The translations under genes were made by a program, and so were the position numbers. This document shows, one piece after another, positions 1 through 10,250 of a stretch of 64,000 nucleotides of DNA. The notes below the pieces were generated by a model. The model searched no databases. It was not told the DNA's origin and saw only the letters and a list, made by a program, of their open reading frames with translations. The stretch is taken from positions 1,816,464 to 1,880,463 of the forward strand of contig JBCAML010000011.1 in NCBI GenBank assembly GCA_038503075.1, in the 5' to 3' direction. Positions within the stretch are counted from its first letter, which is position 1. Each line of letters begins with the position of its first letter. This stretch comes from Gyromitra esculenta (taxonomy: Eukaryota > Ascomycota > Pezizomycetes > Pezizales > Discinaceae).

Positions 1-1
1 G

Positions 2-850
2 GATCGATTCGCTGACGAGAATACCATGATTCTCTACACGATCAACCGCTTGGAAGGAGCAGCCTTGGAACAAGTCCGACACACAGTTCTTCCTTCCGGC
101 CTCACAACCTGGGCCAACGCCGCCGCCCTCATCGCCGCCTTAGAAACTGCCTTCGGAGACCCTGACCCCACCGGTACCGCACGACGAGAATTGCACCAAC
201 TTCGCCAAGGCAAACGCGACTTTTCCGCCTACCTAGCGGATTTTCAACGCATCATGGGACAACTAAACTTCGATGAAAATTCGAAGATGGATGCCCTTGA
301 GCATGGTATGTCAGAAGAACTAAAGGAAGCTATGGTCTTCGCCGCCGCTACGCCCGCCACTCTCAACGACATGATCCTGGTCCTTACCCGAATGGACAAT
401 CGCATCCGAGCCCGCAAGGCAGAGAAACGAGGGAATACCCGCGAGAATATAGGACAGTTTAGTGCCCCAGCCAGTGCAATGACTCCCTTCGTCCCCGCCT
501 CATCATTCGTACCAGGAGGCCTTGCTCCTATGGATCTCTCTTTCGGACGCACTAGCAACTTTTCTCGCCCCCCCCAGGACCAAAGATACACCATAGTCAA
601 CGGCAGGAGAAAGCTATCGGAAGAAGAGAAGCAATGGCGCCGTGCCACAGGGAAATGCATGTTCTGCGCCGCTCCCGATCATTCCTACGCCAACTGCCCT
701 TCCGCCCCAAAGAAACCCACGATGAGAGGGGCTCTCACTGCACCACCCGCCAATCGCACACCTCCGGCCTCCTCTCTACCACCACCGCCTCTCCCCCCTC
801 AGTTTTTTGCCTTAGAATCCGCCAGTGCCTCAAGCGAGGCTTTAAACTAG
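2..850 (+). CDS. gag: Ty3/gypsy Gag, copy 1 (5' part outside window)
   Basis: This is the capsid/nucleocapsid polyprotein of a chromodomain-type Ty3/gypsy retrotransposon. The reading frame is already open at base 2, so the true start lies upstream of the window. The C-terminal part has a CCHC zinc knuckle, CMFCAAPDHSYANC (CX2CX4HX4C), at about bases 658-699, which binds RNA. A proline-rich tail follows, and the frame ends at TAG 848-850. The pol frame overlaps in the -1 register, and the stop lies directly behind a slippery heptamer (separate entry). The Gag frame looks intact within the window. Copies 3, 4 and 5 are homologous. Identification rests on the zinc knuckle, its position before the protease, and similarity between copies. 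Confidence 0.9.
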   Translation, partial: DRFADENTMILYTINRLEGAALEQVRHTVLPSGLTTWANAAALIAALETAFGDPDPTGTARRELHQLRQGKRDFSAYLADFQRIMGQLNFDENSKMDALEHGMSEELKEAMVFAAATPATLNDMILVLTRMDNRIRARKAEKRGNTRENIGQFSAPASAMTPFVPASSFVPGGLAPMDLSFGRTSNFSRPPQDQRYTIVNGRRKLSEEEKQWRRATGKCMFCAAPDHSYANCPSAPKKPTMRGALTAPPANRTPPASSLPPPPLPPQFFALESASASSEALN

Positions 851-885
851 TTCAACCAAGGCTGACCAGTGACCCTGCCTTGGTT
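841..885 (+). promoter_or_regulatory. -1 ribosomal frameshift signal (slippery site plus stem-loop), copy 1
   Basis: In the gag frame the sequence reads T TTA AAC TAG. This is a canonical X XXY YYZ heptamer at 841-847 with the gag stop immediately after it. A 6-nt spacer (848-853) leads to a perfect 9-bp stem, AACCAAGGC (854-862) with GCCTTGGTT (877-885), closing a 14-nt loop. A -1 slip gives TTT AAA CTA GTT, which is exactly the frame of the protease (residues FKLVQP). Heptamer, spacing and stem match the textbook layout. The stem covaries in other copies. Function is inferred, not shown. Confidence 0.85.
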
Positions 886-3800
886 CCGTCCTCTTCTCCT
901 TTGTCTGCATTTTCAATTTCTGGGTTTTCAGTTTCTAGTTTAAGCGTGGAGGATCAGTTAGATGGGGAACATTTTGTAATTTCGTGCAATATTTCCCATA
1001 ATAATAAAATCATCAAAACACACGCTTTGCTAGACACTGGAGCCTCTGGATTTGCATTCATTGACAAGAGTTTCGCGAGTCACCACTCTCTTCCCCTTTC
1101 CCCGTTAAAAATACCCAGACAACTCGAAGTAATCGATGGCCGTCCAGTTGCCTCAGGAGACATTACTCACCTCGCCAATATCAACTTATCCATCCAACAG
1201 CACCAAGAACAAGCCCCCTGCTTCGTGACCCAGTTGGGACACTATCCCCTAGTGTTAGGAATCCCTTGGATGAATCACCATGATGTTCACCTTCACTTTG
1301 CCGATAAACGCATTGAGTTTAATTCTAAACTCTGCACCACCCGCTGTGCCCCTCGCCTACCTCCGGTATCAACACCCTCGATCCCCGCTCCCCCCAAACT
1401 AAATCTATCCTTCATTGGTGCTGCCAGTTTCAGGACTCTTGCTCGAAAACACTCTCACCAAGCCTATGCCATGTCCCTCTATGAAATAAACAAACTCATA
1501 GACAATAAGACAACTAAAGAAGAATGGAAGTCTAGAATCCCTGCGGAGTACCATGACTTCCTAGACATGTTCGACAAAACAAAAGCACAAGGACTACCCC
1601 CACGCCGCCCCTACGACCACAAGATACAACTAATGGAAAGGAAAGATGCACCATTTGGACCACTTTATGGGATGTCAAGAGAGGAACTAATCGTTCTTAA
1701 AAAATACATCGAAGATAACCTGGCGAAAGGCTTCATTCGCGCTAGCTCCTCTCCTGCCGGCTCCCCCGTATTGTTCGTGAAAAAAGCAGACGGTTCCCTC
1801 CGATTATGTGTTGACTATAGAGGCCTGAACGCCATTACGGTCAAGGATCGATACACTTCCCCCCTCATACGAGAAACTCTGGACCGGTTGGCGAAAGCTC
1901 GATGGTACACCAAACTCGACCTCCGCGACGGTTATCATCAAATTCGAATCGCCGAGGGAGAAGAATGGAAAACTGCTTTCCGAACCCGCTATGGCCTCTA
2001 CGAATACCAGGTGATGCCCTTTGGACTAACCAATGCTCCCGGCACCTTTCAACGCTTCGTGAACGACTGCCTCACGGAATACCTAGACGTCTTTTGCACC
2101 GCATACCTAGACGATATTCTCATCTACAGCGATACTTTCGACGAACACCAAACTCATGTTCGAAAGGTTCTCCAAACGCTGAAGGATAATAACATCCTCC
2201 TTAAACCCGAGAAATGTGAGTTCGAGGTGCAGACAACAAAATACCTAGGCCTTATCCTCACTCCCGACGGCATTAAGATGGATGAAGAGAAACTAAAAGC
2301 CGTCCGAGAATGGGGAACTCCAAAGAGTGTTAAGGATGTCCAAGCATTTTTAGGGTTTGCGAACTTCTACCGGCGATTCATCCTAGGATTCTCCAAACTT
2401 GCGGCCCCACTTACCGCCCTCACTAAGAAAGGCATTGCCTTTGAATGGACCGTCGAAGCCGATATAGCCTTCGAAAACCTCAAATACGCCTTTACCACTG
2501 CCCCCATCCTCATCCACTTCGACCCAGACAAGAAGATTATTGTGGAAACAGACGCCTCCGACTACGTATCCGGAGGAGTACTTTCCCAATACGATGACAC
2601 CAGAGTTCTACACCCAGTCGCATTTTTCTCAAAAAAACATTCGCCTGCCGAATGCAATTATGAGATATACGACAAGGAGTTACTGGCCATCATCAGGGTA
2701 TTCGAGGAATGGCGCCCGGAACTCGAAGGTTCTAAACACCCTATCGATGTAATCAGCGACCATAAAAACCTTGAGTATTTTATGAGTACAAAACAACTGA
2801 ACCGGCGACAAGCACGATGGGCCGAATATCTTTCCCGCTTTGACTTCGTAATTACCTATCGCCCAGGTAGTCAAGGAGGGAAGCCAGACGCATTGACCAG
2901 AAGATCAGGAGATCTTCCCAAGGAAGGGGATGAAAGATTGGCACATCAAAGCCAAGTGGTATTGAAAAAGGAAAATGTGGACCCCAAGATAAGTTTGTTG
3001 TCGGCTTCTTTATCAAATGAAGCCGCTGAATTGGACGCCCCCCTCGTAGAACTCTTTCAAAAAGGCTATGATACTGATGAATTCCCGCAAAAGATACTCG
3101 CAGCACTGGAAAACAAAGAACAACAGTCAAAGGAGATCACTCTGAGCGAATGTAGTAACATTCAAGGCCTATTATGTTACCGAGAATGTTTCTACGTCCC
3201 CGACTTCGATCCTCTCAAACTTGAACTCATCCGAAGACATCATGATACCCCAGCGGCAGGACACCCAGGACGAGATAAGACCTTTGAACTTCTCTCGAGA
3301 AACTTTTATTGGCCAAAGATGCGGGAATCAATCAGTAGATATGTTCGCAACTGTCACACCTGCCAGAAAGCAAAACCTACGACTCAACGGACCCAAGGCG
3401 TCCTCCGCCCCTTGCCCATCCCAAACCGTCCCTGGCAAGAAATATCGATGGACTTTGTTACAGGCCTCCCGGAATCAGATGGTTATGATGCTATCATGGT
3501 GGTTGTCGATCGCCTATCAAAGATGCGGCATCTAATCCCCTGTAATACTACTGTTAATTCCCGGGAAGTAGCTGATCTTTACCTGCAACACATCTGGAAA
3601 CTCCACGGTCTACCAACGTATGTCACGTCCGATCGAGGAACTCAGTTCACCGCCCACTTCTGGAAAAATCTCTGCCAACGACTTGGAATCCAAGCCCGAA
3701 TGTCAACAGCCTTCCACCCTGAGACCGATGGACAAACGGAAAGATTGAATGCCGTCATGGAACAATACCTACGTTCCTATGTATCCTATCAACAAGGAGA

Positions 3801-4546
3801 TTGGAACAAGTGGTTACCAATGGCTGAGTTTTCGGCGAACAACCAGGAGTCAGCTAGCACCAAGTTTCTTCTTTGCTAACTATGGGTACCATCCCCGCTT
3901 CGATACAACGTTCCTTCCAACCAAAGCCAATGCACAAAGTCTAGACGCTGCCTCATTCAGCCAAAAGATGCAAGAACTCTACGATTACCTACGGACGCAG
4001 ATAAGAGTCGCCCAAGACATCCAGGAAATCGCTACGAACAAACATCGTACACCAGCCCCCGCGTATCAAGTGAACGACCAAGTCTTCATATCAATGAAGA
4101 ACATCCGAACGACTCGTAATGCAAGGAAATTAGACTGGAAATGGATAGGACCATACCCAATAAAGAGGATAGTGTCTCCCTTTGCCTATGAGATTGACCT
4201 CCCGAGCTCAATCAAATACCATCCTGTTTTTCATGTTTCTTTGTTGAAACCCGCGGCCCAAGATGCTCTCCCGGGTCAAGTAATTCCTCCACCTGTCCCT
4301 GTTGTTGTTAATGACCAGCAAGAATACTATATCGAGAAAATTCTAGATCAACGAATCTATCATGGAAAACAACAATATCTCGTTGAGTGGACCGGCTATG
4401 CTCACCCCACCTGGGAACCAGCCGAAGATCTCGAAGATACTGCTGCCCTCGATCAATTTCTCATCGTAACTCCCACGGAAATACCTCAGGTTCGCAGGAG
4501 CTCACGCTTGAAGAGGGGAGCTACTTTCACGGATATCAAGGAGTAG
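841..4546 (+). pseudogene. pol: Ty3/gypsy Pol, copy 1: protease-RT-RNase H-integrase-chromodomain, one frameshift
   Basis: This is the polyprotein of a chromovirus. Visible in order are: an aspartic protease with DTGA (about 1035); reverse transcriptase with the YLDD active site (about 2105); RNase H (TDASDYVSGG, about 2550); integrase with an HHCC zinc finger (RRHHDTPAAGH...CHTC, 3230-3363) and DDE residues in [15 protein letters not shown] and [10 protein letters not shown]; and a C-terminal chromodomain (YLVEWTGY, TWEP; about 4320-4470) expected to tether integration to histone-marked chromatin. The frame is broken once near 3865: relative to the intact copy at 17040, a few bases coding ASP are missing and the frame moves to +1. 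This is otherwise an almost complete pol. The last codons and the stop lie inside the 3' LTR. Confidence 0.9.
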
Positions 4547-4941
4547 TCGGGTCAAGGATATTGTTGGGGTTGCTGCTTTCGGTTCAGGATTACAATGTTA
4601 TTGTGTTTCGGTTGCTTTCGGTTATTTCTTAGTTATGAGTCATCGTGGTCGAAAAGCGGGGTATTTAAGAGATGGGTTTTTGTCGCTTGTGTTCTTTTCC
4701 TTTTCTTTCCTTAAGCAACGTTCTCGTTTACCTTCTCCTGTACTTGTTGGAACATTATCTCGGTTCTATCTCAGAATCCTCGCTGTCGCTGTCCACCTCG
4801 CTGCACTTATCTCGCCTGGAGATAGACCCTTCGTAGAACTTGTAGAAACGCTGCACTCTTCGAACACGTTGATACCTCATTAAGTAGCACTGCTCACCTT
4901 CAGGGATACTGAAGGGCTTAACGAGGGACCCAACCGTGAGT
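4525..4941 (+). repeat. LTR A (subfamily 1), 3' LTR of copy 1
   Basis: It begins TTTCACGGAT directly after a purine-rich tract (AAGAGGGGAG, 4511-4520) that looks like the polypurine tract. It ends AACCGTGAG; the two ends are near-perfect inverted repeats (TTTCACGG/CCGTGAG). About 417 bp. It carries a TATA-like TATTTAAG at about 4662. Homologous LTRs lie at 7637, 12613 (inverted) and 17699. The exact last base is uncertain by one or two. Confidence 0.85.
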
Positions 4942-7636
4942 AGACTACCGTGGTCTTAATGCGATTACAGTCAAGGATCGTTACACCTCTCCCCTTATCC
5001 GCGAAACACTTGACCGATTACAAACGCAATGACGCACACTCGACCTCCGAGATGGCTACCATCAAATCCGTATTGCTGAAGGGGATGAATGGAAGACCGC
5101 CTTCCGCACCCGTTATGGGCTCTATGAGTATCAAGTTATGCCATTCGGCCTAACTAACGCACCCGGGACGTTTCAACGATTTGTCAACGACTGCCTGAAA
5201 GAATATCTGGATATATTCTGCACCGCGTATCTGGATGACATTCTCATCTATAGCGACACCTTCGCAGAGCATCAGATCCATGTTCGCAAGGTCCTCCAAA
5301 CCCTCCAAGATAACGATATCCTGTTAAAACCGGAGAAATGCGAGTTTGAGGTACAGACTACTAAGTACCTTGGTCTCATTCTCACCCCTGATGGTATCAA
5401 AATGGACGAGGAGAAACTTAAAGCCGTCCGAGAATGGGGGACACCAAAGAGTGTAAAAGACGTCCAAGCATTTCTAGGTTTTGCCAATTTTTACCGTCGA
5501 TTCATCCTAGGATTCTCCAAACTCGCTGCCCCGCTCACCGCCCTCACCAAAAAAGGCATTGTCTTCGAATGGACTGTGGAAGCTGATATAGCATTCGAAA
5601 ACCTTAAACATGCTTTTACCACTGCCCCAATCCTCATCCACTTCGACCCTGACAAAAAAATCATTGTGGAAACCGACGCATCCGACTTCGTATCCGGAGG
5701 AGTACTATCTCAATACGATGATGCAGGAGTATTACACCTGGTAGCCTTTTTCTCAAAGAAACACTCCCCCGCCGAGTGCAACTATGAGATTTACGACAAG
5801 GAGTTATTGGCCATAATCCGAGTGTTTGAAGAATGGCGACCGGAGCTAGAAGGCTCAAAGCACCCCATCGACGTTATTAGCGATCATAAGAACCTTGAAT
5901 ACTTCATGAGTACTAAGCAACTGAACCGTCGACAAGCCAGATGGGCTGAATACCTATCACGCTTCGACTTCGTGATCACATACCGACCAGGGAGCCAAGG
6001 AGGAAAACCCGATGCACTTACTAGGAGATCAGGAGATCTCCCCAAGGAAGGGGATGAAAGACTGGCACACCAGAGCCAAGTAGTGTTGAAGAAAGAAAAC
6101 GTTGATCCTAAGCTAAGTTTGTTGTCGGCTTCTTTGTCAAATGAAGCCGCTGAACTGGACGCACCCCTAGAAAAACTCTTTCTGGAAGGATACATCGCTG
6201 ACAAATTTCCTGAAAAAATACTTCTAGCACTGAAGAATAAGGAACAACAGTCAAAGGAAATCACTCTTAGCGAATGTACCAACGAAAATGATAAGCTCTA
6301 TTACCGAGAAAACCTTTACGTACCAGACTTTGACCCTCTTCGCTTGGAACTTATTAAAAGACATCATGACACCCCAGCAGCAGGACACCCAGGACAAGAT
6401 AAAACCTTTGAACTTATAAGTAGAAGGTTTTACTGGCCAAAGATGAGAGAGACAATTGGCCGTTATGTACGCAATTGCCACGTCTGTCAAAAGGCTAAGC
6501 CGGTCACTCAGCATACGCAAGGTGTTCTCCGGCCTCTACCCATCCCCAATCGCTCATGGCAGGAAGTTTCTATGGATTTTGTTACAGGCCTTCCAGAATC
6601 CGATGGTTACGATGCGATTATGGTAGTAGTAGACCGCTTGTCGAAAATGCGACACCTTATCCCGTGCAATATTACTGTTAATTCACGGGACGTTGCAGAC
6701 CTCTACCTTCAACATGTGTGGAAACTCCATGGCCTACCAAAATACATCACCTCCGATCGAGGAACGCAATTCACTGCTCATTTCTGGGCGAGCCTGCACG
6801 ACAGTGATTCAAGCAGTGATGTCAACAGCCTTCCACCCAGAAACCGACGGACAAACAGAACGATTGAACGCGGTTATGGAACAATACCTCCGCTCCTATG
6901 CGTGTCTTATCAGCAAGTTAAGACTGGAAAGAAATGGTTACCCATTGGCGGAATTCTCCGCCAATAACCAGGAATCACGAAGACCAAAGCTTTCGCCTTT
7001 CTTTGCGAACTATGGATACCATCCTCGCTTCGATACCTCTATTATTCCGTCAACAACCACAGCCCAAAGTCTGATTCTCTGACTTTGCAACTAAGATGCA
7101 AGACTTGTACGATCATCTCCGAACCCGCATCCGAACAGCTCAGACATTCGTAAACATCCACCAATAAACACCGAATTCCTGCCCCGCTTATCAAGTGAAT
7201 GACCAAGTGTTCGTATCAACGAAGAATATCCTGACCGTTCGCAATGCCCGGAAACTCGATTGGAAGTGGATGGGACCCTACCCGGTAAAAAAGATAGTAT
7301 CGCCTCGCGTATGAGATTGATTTACCATCCTCCGTCGCATCATCCTGTCTTTCATGTATCACTTCTGGTCGCCCATGACCCTCTTCCAGTGACAAGTTAT
7401 TCCTCCCCACCTCCGATCGTTGTTAATGAACAGGAGGAATATTTTATTGAGAAAATCCTCGAACGAACATATCGCGGACGACAACAATACCTTGTCGAAT
7501 GGACTGGTTACGCCCATCCCACTTGGGAACCGGCGGAGGATCTTCAGAATACTGTTGCTCTTGATATGTTTCTAGCCACCACGACTGCTACCGGTTCTAA
7601 GGTTCGCAGGAGCTCACGCTTAAGAAGGGGGGCTAC
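4942..7636 (+). mobile_element. Ty3/gypsy copy 2: 5'-truncated RT to chromodomain, several frameshifts
   Basis: The copy starts abruptly in reverse transcriptase ([14 protein letters not shown]) against the end of LTR A, so copy 1 appears to have inserted here. The longest open stretch is 5138-6967: RT with YLDD, RNase H, and integrase with HHCC and DDE parts. Frame breaks are visible near 5020 (before LDLRDGYH), near 6790 (after HFWAS, before [11 protein letters not shown]) and several times between 7080 and 7330. The chromodomain is readable at 7430-7560 (YLVEWTGY, TWEP) and stops at TAA 7647-7649 inside LTR B. Protein similarity to copy 1 is very high, while third codon positions are heavily diverged. 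Confidence 0.88.
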
Positions 7637-8024
7637 TTTCACGGATTAAGATAAGGGTTAGGTTTCGGTTCGAAGTTGGATGCAGGCTGTGGGGTTGTGG
7701 TAATATAATGCTATTGTATTTCGGGTGTTATCGGTTATTGTGTTTGTGGTTGAGAAAGCGGGGTATTTAAGCGACGGATTTTCGATCATTCTTTGTCTTC
7801 TTCTTCTTTCTCTAAGCAACGTTCTCGTTTACCTTCTCTGTAATTGTTGAATACTATCTCGGTTCTACCTCGAACCCTCGCTGTCGCTGTCCACTTCGCT
7901 GCACTTATCTCGCCTTGAGATAGCCCCTCGTAGAACTTGCACTCCTCGAACGTGTTAGGACTCGCTAAGAAGACTGCTCACCTTCGGGATACTGAAGGGC
8001 TTAACGAGGGACTGAACCGTGAGA
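7637..8024 (+). repeat. LTR B (subfamily 1), 3' LTR of copy 2
   Basis: About 388 bp from TTTCACGGATTAAG to GAACCGTGAGA. A TATTTAAG box and the internal motifs CTAAGCAACGTTCTCG and GAAGGGCTTAACGAGGGAC are shared with LTRs A and F. It is followed directly by minus-strand copy 3, so GAAGG (8025-8029) is the predicted target-site duplication. The partner site would lie upstream of the window. Confidence 0.85.
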
Positions 8025-9840
8025 GAAGGTATTGCTATAAATGAGGATGTCATCGAGATAGGTGGTGCAGAAAATATCTAGATATTCTCTCAGGCAGTCG
8101 TTGACAAAGCGTTGAAAGGTGCCGCATTAGTTAGGCCGAATGGCATTACTTGATATTCATAGAGTCCATAGCGAGTTCGGAAGGCCGTTTTCCATTCCTC
8201 CCCTTCGGCGATTCGGATCTGATGATAGCCCTCGCGGAGATCGAGTTTTGTATACCATTGAGCTTTGGCCAGTCTATCGAGGGTTTCTCGTATGAGAGGA
8301 GAGGTGTAGCGATCTTTGACGGTAATGGCATTTAGTCCTCTATAATCCACACATAGTCGGAGGGAGCCATCTGCTTTCTTTACGAAGAGTACAGGGGAGC
8401 CGGCGGGAGATGAGCTGGCACGGATAAAGCCTTTCTCTAGGTTGTCCTCGATATACTTTTTTAGAACGATAAGTTCCTCCCTTGACATCCCGTAGAGTGG
8501 TCCGAATGGTGCATCCTTTCCTTCCATCAGTTGTATTTTATGATCATAGGGGCGGCGTGGGGGCAGTCCTTGCGCTTTAGCTTTATCGAACATGTCCAGG
8601 AACTCGTGGTACTCGGTTGGGATCCTTGATTTCCATTCTTCCTTGGTTGTTTTTTTGTCTATGAGTTTGTTTATTTCATAGAGCGACATGGCGTAAGCTT
8701 GGTGGTTGCGTTTCCTAGTAAGGGTTCTAAAGCTAGCAGCGCCAATAAACGACATGTTTAGTCTGGGAGGAGCAGGGATCGATGGGGAGGTAACGATGGG
8801 GGAGTGAGGGGCACAGTGAGTGGTGCAGAGTTTAGAATTAAACTCAATGCGTTTGTTGGCGAAGTGGAGTTGCACATCATGGTGTTTCATCCATGGTATG
8901 CCCAAGACTAGAGGGTAGTGGCCTAGTTGGGTCACAAAACAGGGGGCTTGTTCTCGGTGATTTTGAATGGACAAATTGAGGTTGGCGATGTGGGTAATGT
9001 CTCCTGATGCGACAGGGCGACCATCGATGACCTCAAGTTGGCGGGAGGTTTTTAAAGGGGTAAGAGGTAAGGAATGGTGACTCGCGAATTTCTGATCAAT
9101 AAATGCAAATCCGGAGGCTCCGGTGTCTAGTAAAGCGTGGGTTTTTATAATTTTATTGCTATCGGAAATATTGCACGAAATTACAAAATGTTCCCCATCC
9201 AACTGATCCTCCACGCTTATACCAGAAACCAAAAACCCAGAAATCGAAAATGCAGACAAAGGTAAGAAATTGGGAACCAAGACGGGGTCACTAATCGGTC
9301 TTGGTTGTACTAGTTTAAAGACTCTTTGGCTGAGTCTACTGATTCTAACGCAGAGGTGGAAGAGGTGGTGGCGGCAAAGAAAGCGTGTACGCGGTGCGGG
9401 GGTGCTAAGCTCTCATAGTGGGCTTTTTGGGAGCGGAGGGGCAATTGGCGTATGAGTGGTCCGGGGCGGCGCAAAACATGCATTTTCCAGTGGAACGGCG
9501 CCACTGTTTTTCTTCCTCCGACAGCTTTCTTCTCCCGTTAACCATCGTATACCGTTGGTCCTGAGGTGGGCGAGAGTTATTGCTAGTACGGCCGAAAGAT
9601 AGATCCATAGGGGCCAGTCCTCCTGGGGTGAAACAGGAGGTGGGGGTGAAGGCGGCAGGAGCGCTAAACTGGCCTATACCATCGCGAGCGTTTCCTCGTT
9701 TTTCAGCCGTACAGGCTCGGATACGATTATCCAGTCGAGTAAGGGTGAGAATCATCTCCTGAAGTGTAGCAGGGGCGATGGGTGCAAACACCATTGCTTC
9801 CTTGAGTTCTTCCGACATGCCATGCTCCAGGGCGTCCATC
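8025..9840 (-). mobile_element. Ty3/gypsy copy 3, minus strand: gag C-terminus, protease, RT (interrupted at both ends)
   Basis: Read on the minus strand, 9840-9405 encodes Gag from MDALEHGMSEELKEAM through the CCHC knuckle (CMFCAAPDHSYANC). A frame break follows near 9410, and then the frame ending ESLN-stop (9310-9504). The protease ([11 protein letters not shown]) and RT follow at 9319-8025. The open pol stretch 8090-9280 breaks where the NAPGTFQ region of RT has lost 4 bp (about 8123). RT remains readable up to [12 protein letters not shown] at 8027. LTR B cuts the RT end and LTR C cuts the gag end. The 3' half of pol should lie to the left of the window if the nesting model is right. Confidence 0.88.
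9275..9319 (-). promoter_or_regulatory. -1 ribosomal frameshift signal, copy 3
   Basis: On the minus strand TTTAAAC (9319-9313) is followed by TAG (9312-9310), a 6-nt spacer, and a 9-bp stem AACCAAGAC/GTCTTGGTT (9306-9298 with 9283-9275) around a 14-nt loop. Relative to copy 1 one stem pair has changed from G-C to A-U on both sides, keeping the stem perfect. Confidence 0.8.
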
Positions 9841-10250
9841 TTTCATGGATGGTTGTTGGGTCGCCAAGGGATGGTATGGGTGTTTGATCGTGTTCTTTGT
9901 TATTTTGTTCGTTATGTTTCTTTAGGTTTCTGTCGCAATGAGTCATGCGTTTGTCATCGAAGGGTTGGATTATGGGTATATAAGCGATGGGATTTCCCCT
10001 TTTGTTGTACTTTTCCTTCTTCTTTCTTTAAGCAACGTCTTTTATCGTACACTCTTTGTATCCTACAATACAAACCTCGGTTATAACTCATAACCTTACG
10101 CTGTCGCCGTCCTCAAGTCCTCTATACTTGAACACCCGGTAGAGCCTGTGGAACCTCGTAAACACTCTCGTCGCTTAGTTTTCCCTTCAAGTAGCACTGC
10201 TCGTCTTGGGGGATACCTGAGAGCTTGAAGATAAACATCGCCCCTTGAGA
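9841..10250 (+). repeat. LTR C (subfamily 2), probable 5' LTR of copy 4
   Basis: About 410 bp from TTTCATGGATGG to CCCTTGAGA. It has a TATATAAGCGATGGG box near 9975 and the motifs CTTTAAGCAACGTC and AAGTAGCACTGCTC that it shares with subfamily 1. It is followed by copy 4 gag in the same orientation. The flanks CCATC and TTACG do not match, which fits an element-end LTR rather than a solo LTR. Confidence 0.75.

Noticed and set aside
244..660. Minus-strand ORF of 138 aa opposite gag
   Set aside because: Mirror of the coding frame of gag; similar antisense stretches occur in the other copies and resemble no protein.
5884..6282. Minus-strand ORF of 132 aa in copy 2
   Set aside because: Shadow of the RNase H/integrase frame on the opposite strand.
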